NCBI GenBank assembly: GCA_015056915.1
Contig: SVFK01000018.1
Coordinates: forward strand, 1 to 47,971
Length of the DNA stretch: 47,971 nucleotides
Source: Lachnospiraceae bacterium
GTDB lineage: Bacteria; Bacillota; Clostridia; Lachnospirales; Lachnospiraceae
Reading direction: 5' to 3'
The notes below the pieces were generated by a model. The model saw only the letters and a program-made list of their open reading frames with translations. It did no database searches and was not told where the DNA came from. The translations under genes were made by a program, and so were the position numbers. Below are positions 23,701 to 33,700 of this stretch, piece after piece; the first letter of the stretch is position 1, and each line of letters begins with the position of its first letter.

Positions 23701-25512
23701 ATGAGAGAAATAATGAAGAAAATAGTCACATGTTTACTATGCGCAGGGCTTGCGTTTTGCCTGATTTATACGGGGGCATTTGGCACTGCGGATAAAGCGG
23801 CGGAGGACATGCTGTTCCATCATGCGGGCAGCATAGATACGCGAATAAAGATTATTAAGATTGATGACCGCACCATGAACCGGCTGGGTGATTTCGCTGA
23901 TTGGAACAGGGATGTGTATGCGGACCTTGTGGAGAAATTGTGTGTGTCTGAAGAAGTGCGCCCTGCGGTAATTGGTTTTGATATTTTGTTTAGCAGCGAA
24001 AAGGACGCGGACTCAGATGCGAGATTTGCAAAGGCTTGTGAAGAACATGGCAACGTAGTCCTTGGATTTAGTTATGTGTTTACCAAGGAAGTGACCTCTG
24101 ATGAAAATGGACATCTGGTAGAAAACGGCATGGCAGTGCAGGAGAAGGTGATGCCGTACGAGGCACTTTGTGAGGTGACGGAGCTTGGATTTGTCAATGC
24201 ACTGATGGATGAAGATGACGGAATCATCCGCAGTTCACTTCTCTATTTTGTCGAAGACGGAACAAGGACCAAGAGCTTCAGCTCTGCGGTTTATAGTAAT
24301 TATATGGAGTCTGTGGGTAAGGCTGCAGTGTATCCCACAGAAAAGAATACCATGACATTCCGCTATTCCGGTAATCCCGAGGAATATGAAAATATTTCTT
24401 TGGTAGATGTGTTGGACGGTACGGTACCGGCGGAAGCGTTTGACGGATGTATTGTTTTGGTAGGGGCTTATGCGAAAGGTATGATGGATGCCTACTTTGT
24501 TCCGGTGGACCGCTCCGGGCAAATGTATGGAGTGGAAATCCATGCCAACACGATTCAGGCCCTGATGGAAGGAAAGAACCTCGCCAATGTTTCGAAGGCG
24601 CTGGACGGATTTCTTACTGCGTTAATTGTAATCGCCCTAGTGATTATTTGTGAGAGACTGAGTGTGACAAAGGTTGTGATTGTCTGTGTATCCACAGCGG
24701 TGTTTAAGCTGGCGGTACAGTTTATGTTGTTTACGCTTGGATATATGTGTAATGTTCTTGTTCTGCCAGTGATGGCGGTTTTGATTGGCATTTACTATAT
24801 TGCTCTTCACTATTACAAGGCCACTGCCGCAAAACGCAGCATTGAAAAGGCTTTTAGCAAGTATGTGGCGCCACAGGTTGTGGCGGAAATCGCAAAGAAC
24901 GGCACTTATGAGCTGAAGCTTGGTGGAGAAAAGAGGGAGGTAGCCGTGCTGTTTGTGGATATCAGAGGCTTCACCTCTATGTCGGAAAGCTTGGAGCCGG
25001 AACAGGTAGTGGATATTTTGAACGGCTATCTGGCGCTTACCACGGAAAGTATTTTACGACACGGAGGAACCTTGGATAAATTTATCGGTGATGCTACCAT
25101 GGCAGTGTTCAATGCACCTTTTGACACGGAGGACTATGTTTACAAGGCGATTTTGACCGCCTGGGATATTGTGCAGGGTGGCAATCGGATTGAAAAGGAA
25201 TACTTGGAAAAATACGGAAAGAGCGTAGGCTTTGGTGTGGGTATCAACTGTGGTCCTGCAGTCGTGGGAAATATAGGCTGTGATTTCAGAATGGATTATA
25301 CGGCCATTGGCGACACGGTAAATACGGCGGCGAGATTGGAATCTAATGCGCCAAGGAATACGATATATATCAGTGAAGCCGTGTACATGCAGGTGAAGGA
25401 CTGCATCACGGCAGATGCGGTGGGAGAAATCCCGCTGAAAGGAAAGACCAAAGGTGTCTTTGTATATTCAGTAACAGGTGTAGGTGACTATAAAAGTCCC
25501 AAAGAGGAGTGA
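23701..25512 (+). CDS. CHASE2-domain class III adenylate/guanylate cyclase
   Basis: A 603-residue membrane protein. An N-terminal helix (about 7-27) leads to an extracytoplasmic CHASE2 sensor (about 30-295, with IKIIKIDDRTM and PAVIGFDILFSS). Three membrane helices follow (about 300-372), then a class III cyclase domain (about 410-595). The two metal-binding Asp are in VLFVDIRGFTS and KFIGDATMAVFN, and the transition-state Asn/Arg are in GDTVNTAARLES. The substrate pocket is not diagnostic, so ATP versus GTP is open. An alternative start is Met5. It leads a gene set with a cyclic-nucleotide-binding protein, which suggests a dedicated second-messenger circuit. TATAAT at 23623-23628 is a candidate -10. 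Confidence 0.93.
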   Translation: MREIMKKIVTCLLCAGLAFCLIYTGAFGTADKAAEDMLFHHAGSIDTRIKIIKIDDRTMNRLGDFADWNRDVYADLVEKLCVSEEVRPAVIGFDILFSSEKDADSDARFAKACEEHGNVVLGFSYVFTKEVTSDENGHLVENGMAVQEKVMPYEALCEVTELGFVNALMDEDDGIIRSSLLYFVEDGTRTKSFSSAVYSNYMESVGKAAVYPTEKNTMTFRYSGNPEEYENISLVDVLDGTVPAEAFDGCIVLVGAYAKGMMDAYFVPVDRSGQMYGVEIHANTIQALMEGKNLANVSKALDGFLTALIVIALVIICERLSVTKVVIVCVSTAVFKLAVQFMLFTLGYMCNVLVLPVMAVLIGIYYIALHYYKATAAKRSIEKAFSKYVAPQVVAEIAKNGTYELKLGGEKREVAVLFVDIRGFTSMSESLEPEQVVDILNGYLALTTESILRHGGTLDKFIGDATMAVFNAPFDTEDYVYKAILTAWDIVQGGNRIEKEYLEKYGKSVGFGVGINCGPAVVGNIGCDFRMDYTAIGDTVNTAARLESNAPRNTIYISEAVYMQVKDCITADAVGEIPLKGKTKGVFVYSVTGVGDYKSPKEE

Positions 25513-25518
25513 CGATAA

Positions 25519-26295
25519 ATGAAACAGGTACTGATTATTCCTGATAGAGACCGTTTACCGGAGAGCTTAGAACTGGCAGCAGAGTATGGCGTAGGCTTTG
25601 AATATAATGACTTTTTTGCTCCGGATGTTTTGGATGATATAGATAAAAAGACGGAGATTATAGAAGGATACAGCCAGCAGGATTTGCCTGTGTTTACTAC
25701 ATTGCACGGTGCTTTCTATGATGTGATTCCTTTCAGTCCGGATGCGAAAATACGTGAAATTGCGGATATTAGAATCCGACAGAGTATTTGGGCGGCAAAA
25801 CGAATAGGCGCAAGAGCAGTGGTGTTTCACACAAGCTATAATCCGAGACTGAATTCGAAAGGTTACGTGCAGTCCTGGCTACTGACCAATGTGGCATATT
25901 GGAGCGGGATACTGAAAGAAAATCCAGATTTGAATATTTATCTGGAAAACACCTTTGAGACGCATCCGGATATTTTGGAAGCGTTGTCGGAGGAACTTTG
26001 CCAATATGAGAATTATGGTGTCTGCTTTGATTACGCGCATGCCGTTCTTTCTAAGGTGTCCCCGGAAATTTGGGCAAAGAAGTTGGGGCGCTTTGTAAAG
26101 CATGTTCACATTAACGATAATGATGGCAGCAGTGATCTGCACTTGGCATGGGGCGACGGTGTAATTGACAGAGCAGAGTTTTACGCATGCTATGAGGAGT
26201 ATTTGCAGGGTGCGACGGTGCTTGTAGAGACTTCTGTCTGGGAAAGTAAGGTTCGTTCTTTGGAAGTGCTAAAACAGGAAGGCTTTTTGGAGTAA
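25519..26295 (+). CDS. TIM-barrel protein, sugar phosphate isomerase/epimerase-like
   Basis: A 258-residue soluble protein of the xylose-isomerase-like TIM-barrel group. Metal-ligand segments are seen in NIYLENTF (Glu), CFDYAHA (Asp/His), KHVHINDNDG (His) and VLVETSVW (Glu). Family members isomerise or epimerise sugars, or act as endonuclease IV-like hydrolases; the substrate cannot be told. It starts six bases after the cyclase stop and three bases precede the next gene, so it is translated as part of the cyclase operon. Why a metabolic enzyme sits there is unclear. Confidence 0.85.
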   Translation: MKQVLIIPDRDRLPESLELAAEYGVGFEYNDFFAPDVLDDIDKKTEIIEGYSQQDLPVFTTLHGAFYDVIPFSPDAKIREIADIRIRQSIWAAKRIGARAVVFHTSYNPRLNSKGYVQSWLLTNVAYWSGILKENPDLNIYLENTFETHPDILEALSEELCQYENYGVCFDYAHAVLSKVSPEIWAKKLGRFVKHVHINDNDGSSDLHLAWGDGVIDRAEFYACYEEYLQGATVLVETSVWESKVRSLEVLKQEGFLE

Positions 26296-26298
26296 TTT

Positions 26299-29200
26299 AT
26301 GGACAAAAGAGAAATAGGTAAAAAGAAAGTATGGATTGCATTGGTAACTGTGGCGGTGGTTTTGGCGGCAGCTGTTGTTGTGGTGCTGATGACAACGAAT
26401 AAGCAGGCCTACCGGACAGTCAGTGTGATTGAGGTTTCCGGTAAGGTGGGAGTAATGCGGGACGGCGTGGAATACAGTGCCTATCCGGGCATGATGCTTC
26501 AGGAAGGTCATGAGATTGTCACTTCAGCGGACAGTTTTGTACGTCTGGTGCTTGATGCGGATAAGTATGTGAAACTGGAAGAAGACAGTAAGCTTACCTT
26601 TGAAACCCTGGGAGTCGTAGGCAGTGGAAAGACGCGGCTGAATCTGGAGTGCGGCGCCCTGACTACAGAGCTGATAAATTCTTTGACAGAAGAGGAAGAG
26701 TATGTGGTAAATACCCCCAATGCGGTTCTTGCCGTACGCGGTACCTTTTTCCGTGTAGATATCCGGAGAGAGGAAAACGGTGAAGTTGTCACGGATGTAA
26801 AGACCTATGGAGGAGCAGTGGCATCCAAGCGTATTATGCCTGATGGCGCGATAGTGGAGGAAGACGTGCTGATTGCTTCCGGTTTTAAGACCAGTATTAA
26901 AAAGGACGATGTGATTACCGTTTATATGGTAGAAGGTGTGGAAAGGCCTGTAGAACCCGGTGCAAATACGCAGGAAAATACGGAGCCTATCGTGAAGGAA
27001 GAAATTTCGGATGGGGATTTAATAGATATTTATTTTGCTGTGAAAAACGGACATGATCTTTTTACCACCGCTGAGGAAGTAAAGGAAGTCATTGAAGCGC
27101 GAAAAATTGATATTGAGCAGGAAACTTCCGTATATGAGAAGGCACAGAAGGTGCTGGAGACACCTGCAGAGCCTGAGGTAGCTACGGAGTCGGAGCTGCC
27201 AGTAGAGCCTGAGATATCTGCAGAACCTGAGCCGCCAGTAGAGCCTGAGACATCTGCAGAACCTGAGCCGCCAGTAGAGCCTGAAGCACCTACAGAGCCT
27301 GAGCCGCCTGTAGAGTCTGAGACATCTACAGAACCTGAGCCGCTTGTAGAGCCTGAGACATCTGCAGAACCTGAGCAGCCTGTAGAGCCCGAAACACCTA
27401 CAGCGCCTGAAATACCCACAGCGCCTACCCCGCCTGCAACGCCTACTCCGCCTGTAGCGCCGGAACCCCCTACAGAACCGGAAGCTCCTACAGAACCGGA
27501 AACCCCGGAGGCACATGTTCATCAGTATGATAATCAGTTGACCACGCCTCCTACCTGTACGGAAAAGGGCGTGAGAACCTATATCTGTACTTGCGGTGAC
27601 AGTTACACGGAAGATGTTGACATGACGGACCACAGAGAAATTTTGGCGGGAACTGAATTGGTTCACAGTAAATGCGGTATTTGTGGTGAGCCCATGAGTA
27701 ATGTGCACAATTTGGTGGAAAGCACAGTGCAGGAGCCTACCTGTACAGAGAAGGGCAAAAAAGTATTTGCCTGTGAGTGTGAATATAGTTACTCGGAAGA
27801 AATCGACGCTACCGGTCATACGGAAGTGAAAGCAGGTTTGGAGACCGTACACAGTAAGTGCGGAACCTGCGGCGTTCCCCTTGCGGACGGTACCGGACAT
27901 GATTTCACAGAAACCGAATATGAGGGGAATTGCCTATATAATGGTATATTGAGACATACCTGTGACTGCGGATATACCTATGACACGGAGCTTCCTTTAG
28001 GTGACCACACCCCTTCATATGTGGGGCAGGAGGATATCCACACATGGTGCGGTGTGTGTGGCATAACGCTGGAAGACGGAAGCGCCCATAGTTTTTCAGT
28101 GGTCAGAGAGGAGCCTACCTGTACCATGGTCGGTATGATAAGAGAAACCTGTGACTGTGGTTATGTGAGAGAAACGCCAATTCCGAAAACGGACCATAAT
28201 TGGGAGTTTGTCGGCAGTCAGAATATACATAGGCAGTGTAGCACTTGTGATGATGCGTTTGAATATGATAGTTACCATGCCTTCGAAGAAAGGGTAGTAA
28301 CTCCTGCAACGTGTACAGTGGACGGTGAAATGTTGCATGAATGTGAGTGTGGATATAGTTATACCACCATCATTGTGAAAACAGGACATGCAGAAGTGGG
28401 CGGAGGAGAAGCGGAAGTTCACACGAAGTGTGGAACCTGCGGAGAAGTAATATTGGACGGCAACTATCATTCCATGGGTAGTCATATTACGAGTGCAACC
28501 TGTACAACGGATGGCTTGCAGACAGAGAGTTGCTCTTGCGGTTATGTGAAAAATACAGTACTTCCTGCCACAGGTCATGTGAAATACGATGAGTATTCGG
28601 ATAATACGTATTGTAGGTACTGTGGCCAGCCTTGGATAGAAATCAATACCATGGTCTTTGCTGATGACGTGTTGACAAATTATATTGCTACTAATTTTGA
28701 TACAGACGGCGACGGAAAGTTGTTTGGCGATGAAGTGTTTAATGTAACTGCCATCGATGTATCAGGTACGCCGGATACGGATGGCGGAATCAGTTCTTTG
28801 TTTGGATTGAATGTTTTCCCGAATCTGACGACACTGGATTGCAGCTATAATGTCTGGCTTCCGGATATTAGTTCGAGTGGTTGTACCCACCTTACTACGC
28901 TCAACTGTTCTAATACAGGACTCACCTCCTTGGAAGGCCTGTCATCAGTTGCATCGACGCTGGTAAATCTTGCTATTAGTAATAATGCGATTTCGAACGT
29001 AGAACTGGCCGGTTTCACGAGTCTGCAGAGTTTTACATGCAAAAATACGCAGATTGGCAATATTACATTGAATGGTTCTTCTGTCCGTAATGTGGATCTG
29101 AGCGAAAACGCATCCCTGACTCAAGTGACTGCGGAAGGTATGATGTATTTGGAAGGTATTGTTATGAATGACTGTCCTTCCCTGCAGAGTGCGTCTATTT

Positions 29201-29454
29201 GGGGCAATGACAAATTGACCAATATAGTGATGAAGAGGGCTAATTCCCTGCTTACCTTCAATGCAACGGAAAATCCCACGCTTGGTCTTATCGATCTGAC
29301 AGAAGGTGCCACAACTCTGGGCTTCTTTAACGTGACAGATTCTGCAACCGACGGTCAGACCATGTACGTCGAAGTAACCGGAGACAGCATTGATATCTCC
29401 GATATCATCGGATGGAATAACGAGAATATGAGTTTGGTCAACTACACACCATAG
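26299..29454 (+). CDS. large FecR-domain surface protein with Pro/Glu stalk, Cys-rich repeats and LRR tail
   Basis: A 1051-residue protein. A membrane helix (about 12-32) acts as signal anchor. A FecR domain follows (about 43-220, with NTPNAVLAVRGTFFRVDI). A Pro/Glu stalk comes next (about 290-405), then about seven Cys repeats (about 410-775) of the type TCTEKGxxxYxCxCGxSY paired with HSKCGxCG. An EF-hand-like DTDGDGKL (about 802-809) and leucine-rich repeats (about 835-1030) end the protein. FecR domains elsewhere sense or relay signals at the envelope. Located between the cyclase and the cyclic-nucleotide effector, it may be the external receptor of the pathway or its output; this is inference. 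No sortase motif is seen at the C-terminus. Confidence 0.88.
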   Translation: MDKREIGKKKVWIALVTVAVVLAAAVVVVLMTTNKQAYRTVSVIEVSGKVGVMRDGVEYSAYPGMMLQEGHEIVTSADSFVRLVLDADKYVKLEEDSKLTFETLGVVGSGKTRLNLECGALTTELINSLTEEEEYVVNTPNAVLAVRGTFFRVDIRREENGEVVTDVKTYGGAVASKRIMPDGAIVEEDVLIASGFKTSIKKDDVITVYMVEGVERPVEPGANTQENTEPIVKEEISDGDLIDIYFAVKNGHDLFTTAEEVKEVIEARKIDIEQETSVYEKAQKVLETPAEPEVATESELPVEPEISAEPEPPVEPETSAEPEPPVEPEAPTEPEPPVESETSTEPEPLVEPETSAEPEQPVEPETPTAPEIPTAPTPPATPTPPVAPEPPTEPEAPTEPETPEAHVHQYDNQLTTPPTCTEKGVRTYICTCGDSYTEDVDMTDHREILAGTELVHSKCGICGEPMSNVHNLVESTVQEPTCTEKGKKVFACECEYSYSEEIDATGHTEVKAGLETVHSKCGTCGVPLADGTGHDFTETEYEGNCLYNGILRHTCDCGYTYDTELPLGDHTPSYVGQEDIHTWCGVCGITLEDGSAHSFSVVREEPTCTMVGMIRETCDCGYVRETPIPKTDHNWEFVGSQNIHRQCSTCDDAFEYDSYHAFEERVVTPATCTVDGEMLHECECGYSYTTIIVKTGHAEVGGGEAEVHTKCGTCGEVILDGNYHSMGSHITSATCTTDGLQTESCSCGYVKNTVLPATGHVKYDEYSDNTYCRYCGQPWIEINTMVFADDVLTNYIATNFDTDGDGKLFGDEVFNVTAIDVSGTPDTDGGISSLFGLNVFPNLTTLDCSYNVWLPDISSSGCTHLTTLNCSNTGLTSLEGLSSVASTLVNLAISNNAISNVELAGFTSLQSFTCKNTQIGNITLNGSSVRNVDLSENASLTQVTAEGMMYLEGIVMNDCPSLQSASIWGNDKLTNIVMKRANSLLTFNATENPTLGLIDLTEGATTLGFFNVTDSATDGQTMYVEVTGDSIDISDIIGWNNENMSLVNYTP
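27205..27500 (+). repeat. in-frame tandem repeat coding a Pro/Glu stalk
   Basis: Units of about 36 bases encode EPEPPVEPETSA and variants, decaying into shorter PTEPEAP-type repeats at the end. Length variation between strains is likely here. Open frames on the opposite strand (Ser/Gly- or Arg-rich) are products of this repeat and not genes. Confidence 0.8.
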
Positions 29455-29483
29455 ATTGGAATTGATAATGTGGAGGAAATGAA

Positions 29484-30632
29484 ATGCAACCGGAAACAAT
29501 TTTACAACTGAAAAAGCTTTCTGTACCGAGGCAGTTCGGAAAGAACGATTATATCTGTCAAGAGGGCCAGCCCGGAAATGAAATGTATATTATTTTAAAA
29601 GGTTCTGTGGGCGTATTCCTCACAAATCCAATCGGAACCCTAACCCAAGTGGCAACCATAGGGGGAGGAGACTTCTTTGGTGAAATGGCGATTTTTGATA
29701 ACCTTCCGCGCAGTGCGTCCTGCATTGCGCTGGAGGATACCATAACTGTGACGGTGACAAAGGACAATCTGCAGGAGTTTTTGGCTACCTGCCCTGAAAT
29801 CACAAAACAAATGCTGGAAAAAATGAGCGGAAGAATCCGTAAGCTGGATGCAGAGCTTTATAAAAACAATCGCTTTGTAAAGAATCGTCACGTACCTCGA
29901 TTTGCCATGCCAAGACTGTATCAAAACGGACATACGGTGCGGCCACCCCGCACAAAGCCGGAATTTCTTATGGAATATAAGCAGGCTTGTCCCATTTGCG
30001 GAAAAGCGGTGTCTGTAAAGGTGTTGAAGAGAAATGTTTTGGAGGAAGAAGCCTTTGATTATGACTGCCGCGTGACTTATAAAGGCTGTGACCCGCTGTG
30101 GTACGAGGTGATTGCCTGTCAGAACTGTTATTATGCAAACCACTATTTGAAATTCTTTGGAATCAATAATTTTGAATTTGAATTGGTGGAAAAGCTGTTA
30201 CATGCAGAGCATAAGCCCATTGTGGAAGCCCGTCTTGAGAGACGCAGCGATTATGATTATCTTGTGCTGAGATATTTGCAGGCGATTAATATCAATGAGC
30301 ATATTAATCCAGACGCCAATGCTTTGATTGGAAGTATGTGGAGAAATCTGTGTTGGCTCAGCAAGGATGTGAACGATATTGAGTTTGCTAAGTTTTGTGC
30401 ACAAAAGGTTATTGAGAAATTTAAGGTGGCAGTGGACGAAAACCAATTTATAGATGCCACCGGTAAATGTGCGACAGCCCTTTCTCTGGTCAGTATGATG
30501 ATATATTGTGATGAAAAGCATGATATTTTAAAGTATGTTAATATCGCCGTGGAATGTCCCGATGAGAAAATCAAAGGCAGGGCAATGCAGATTAGGGCAA
30601 AAATTGAGCAGAAACTGAAAAGACAGGAGTAG
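29484..30632 (+). CDS. cyclic-nucleotide-binding protein fused to DUF2225
   Basis: A 382-residue cytoplasmic protein. Residues 1-125 form a cNMP-binding domain whose phosphate cassette GGDFFGEMAIFDNLPRSASC keeps the Glu and Arg that contact cAMP or cGMP. A basic linker is followed by DUF2225 (about 165-375) with zinc-ribbon cysteines CPICG and CQNCYY. No DNA-binding helix-turn-helix is present, so it is not a CRP-type transcription factor. It is the last gene of the cyclase operon, 29 bases after the FecR protein, and is the obvious receptor for the cyclase product. DUF2225 is common in Firmicutes but its role is unknown to me. A terminator hairpin follows. Confidence 0.9.
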   Translation: MQPETILQLKKLSVPRQFGKNDYICQEGQPGNEMYIILKGSVGVFLTNPIGTLTQVATIGGGDFFGEMAIFDNLPRSASCIALEDTITVTVTKDNLQEFLATCPEITKQMLEKMSGRIRKLDAELYKNNRFVKNRHVPRFAMPRLYQNGHTVRPPRTKPEFLMEYKQACPICGKAVSVKVLKRNVLEEEAFDYDCRVTYKGCDPLWYEVIACQNCYYANHYLKFFGINNFEFELVEKLLHAEHKPIVEARLERRSDYDYLVLRYLQAININEHINPDANALIGSMWRNLCWLSKDVNDIEFAKFCAQKVIEKFKVAVDENQFIDATGKCATALSLVSMMIYCDEKHDILKYVNIAVECPDEKIKGRAMQIRAKIEQKLKRQE

Positions 30633-30638
30633 GCGTAA

Positions 30639-30676
30639 ACAGAGAGTTGGTTACAGAATGGTAACCGGCTCTCTGT
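30639..30676 (+). terminator. terminator of the cyclase operon
   Basis: ACAGAGAG-tt-GGTTAC pairs with GTAACC-gg-CTCTCTGT around a six-base loop, with only a weak T-tract (GTTTTTA about 12 bases later). Confidence 0.65.
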
Positions 30677-30723
30677 TGGGTTAACGGGTTTTTAATGTCA
30701 GATGTTTATCGTTGACGTTTACC

Positions 30724-30753
30724 TTGCAACAACAACCCTCAATACGATATAAT
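30724..30753 (+). promoter_or_regulatory. promoter of dnaE
   Basis: TTGCAA at 30724-30729 and TATAAT at 30748-30753, 18 bases apart, 40 bases before the dnaE ATG. AAGGAG lies at 30779-30784. Confidence 0.6.
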
Positions 30754-30793
30754 AGTTGTGTTATTTACTATTTCAAGATAAGGAGCGACTTCC

Positions 30794-33700
30794 ATGGCAT
30801 TTGCTCATCTACATGTCCATACAGAGTATTCTCTTTTGGACGGTTCCAATAAAATAAAAGAATATGTGTCCAGAGTGAAGGCTTTGGGTATGGACAGTGC
30901 GGCAATCACAGATCATGGTGTGATGTACGGTGTCATTGATTTTTACCGCGCAGCAAGAGCAGAGGGGATTAAGCCTATTTTGGGCTGTGAGGTGTACGTG
31001 GCACCCAATTCCCGTTTCGATAAGGAATTGACCGGTGGCGAGGACCGTTATTACCATTTGGTACTGCTGGCGGAAAATAATACCGGTTATGCCAATCTGA
31101 TGAAGATTGTCAGCCGTGGTTTTACGGAGGGCTATTATTATAAGCCCCGTGTGGACATGGAGGTGCTGAACCAGTATCATGAGGGGATTATAGCCCTGTC
31201 CGCCTGTCTGGCCGGAGAGGTGCAAAGATACATTGTTAAAGGGCTGGTAGACGAGGCGCGGAAGGCCGCAAGGAAGTATGAAGCCTGCTTTGGAAAGGGT
31301 AATTATTTTCTGGAGATGCAGGATCATGGGATTCCGGAGCAGAAGACGGTCAATATGGAGCTCATGAAGATGAGCCGAGAGCTGGATATTCCGCTGGTTG
31401 CCACCAATGATGTTCATTATACCTATGCAGAGGACATGGATTCCCATGATATCTTACTGTGTCTGCAGACCGGTAAGAAATTATCGGACGAGGACCGTAT
31501 GCGTTATGAGGGCGGTCAGTATTATGTAAAAAGTGAAGAGGAAATGAAAGGGCTGTTTCCCTATGCGTGGGAAGCGGTGGAGAATACCCAGCGAATAGCC
31601 GACCGCTGTAATGTGGAGATTGAATTCGGCGTGACGAAGCTGCCCAAATATGAAGTGCCGGAGGGCTATGATTCCTGGACCTATCTGAATAAGCTTTGCA
31701 TGGACGGGCTTAAGGAGCGCTACGGTAATGTGGATCAGCCTGCCGGCGACACGGGACTGACACTTCGGGAGCGTCTTGATTTTGAGTTGGATGTTATCCG
31801 CAACATGGGGTATGTGGATTACTTTCTGATTGTGTGGGATTTTATTAATTATGCAAAGAGCAACGGAATACCTGTAGGACCGGGAAGAGGCTCTGCGGCG
31901 GGCAGTATCGTATCCTATTGTCTGAAGATTACCAATATTGATCCGATTCGTTACAATCTGCTCTTTGAGCGTTTTCTGAATCCTGAGCGTGTATCCATGC
32001 CTGATATTGATATTGACTTCTGCTTTGAACGCAGGCAGGAGGTGATTGATTATGTAGGTCGCAAGTATGGTGCTGACAAGGTGGTGCAGATTGTTACCTT
32101 CGGTACTATGGCGGCAAAGGGTGTTATCCGTGATGTGGGGCGTGTGATGGACCTGCCCTATGCTTTTGTGGATTCTATTGCCAAGCTGGTGCCCAATGAG
32201 TTGAATATTACGTTGGAGCGTGCTTTGGAGCTGAACCCGGAATTCCGTAAGCTCTATCAGGAGGATGAACAGGTTCATTATCTGATTGACATGTGTAAGC
32301 GTCTTGAGGGGCTTCCCAGACATACCTCCATGCATGCAGCAGGTGTAGTTATCTGCCAGAAATCAGCGGATGAGTTTGTACCGTTATCGCGAGGCTCCGA
32401 CGGCTCCATTACCACCCAGTTTACCATGACCACACTGGAGGAACTGGGGCTGCTAAAAATGGATTTCCTGGGACTGCGTACCCTTACGGTAATTCATGAT
32501 GCAGTGGAATTCATTGAAAAGAGTACCGGTAAACGTATTGACATAGATAACATTGATTATGATGATGCCAAGGTGCTGGCATCTATCGGAACCGGCAAAA
32601 CGGACGGCGTGTTTCAGCTGGAAAGTGCCGGCATGAAGAATTTCATGAAGGAACTGCGCCCCCGGAATCTGGAGGATATTATTGCGGGTATTTCCCTGTA
32701 TCGTCCGGGTCCTATGGATTTTATTCCCAAATATATCAAGGGTAAAAACAATCATGGAGATGTAGCATATTCCTGCCCGCAGCTGGAGCCGATTTTGTCT
32801 CCTACCTATGGCTGTATTGTGTATCAGGAGCAGGTAATGCAGATTGTGCGTGACCTGGGTGGTTATACCTTGGGTCGAAGTGATTTGGTGCGCCGTGCCA
32901 TGAGTAAGAAGAAGCAGGCTGTTATGGAGAAGGAGCGTGCTAACTTTATCTATGGTAATGAAGAGGAGCAGGTGCCGGGCTGTGTTGCCAACGGTATCAG
33001 TGAGCAGTTAGCAGGTCAGATTTACGAGGATATGATGGATTTTGCGAAATATGCCTTCAACAAATCTCACGCGGCCTGTTATGCGGTGGTTTCTTATCAG
33101 ACAGCTTATTTGAAATATTATTACCCTGTGGAATTTATGGCGGCGCTTTTGACCTCCGTCATTGATAATTCGAAGAAGGTATCCGAATATATTTTGACCT
33201 GCCGAAACATGGGAATTGAGATACTGCCTCCCGATATTAACGAGGGAGAGTCCGGCTTTTCTGTGTCCGGCAACAGTATCCGTTATGCGCTGACTGCCAT
33301 TAAGGCGGTGGGCAGACCCGTGATTGAAAGCATCGTGCAGGAACGAAGGGATAGAGGTCCTTTTACCAATATTAAGGATTTTATTACCCGCATGGCGGAC
33401 AAGGATGTGAATAAGCGGGCTATTGAAAACTTTATCAAGGCAGGCGCTTTGGATAGTCTGGGCGGTACACGCAAGCAGTTTATGAGTGTGTATGTTCAGA
33501 TTTTGGACCACATTACCAAGGACAAGAAGAGCAATCTGGCAGGACAGATTTCCCTGTTTGATATCGCAGCCGAAGAGGATAAGGAAGATTTTGATATAAA
33601 AATGCCTGAAGTCGGAGAATATAATAAGGAGATGTTACTGGCTTTTGAGAAGGAAGTACTGGGTATCTATGTCAGCGGACATCCCATGGAGGAGTATCAG

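Noticed and set aside
27019..27900. Long Arg/Cys- and Ser/Gly-rich frames on the minus strand
   Set aside because: They mirror the Pro/Glu repeat and Cys repeats of the FecR protein gene; low complexity and no ribosome site.
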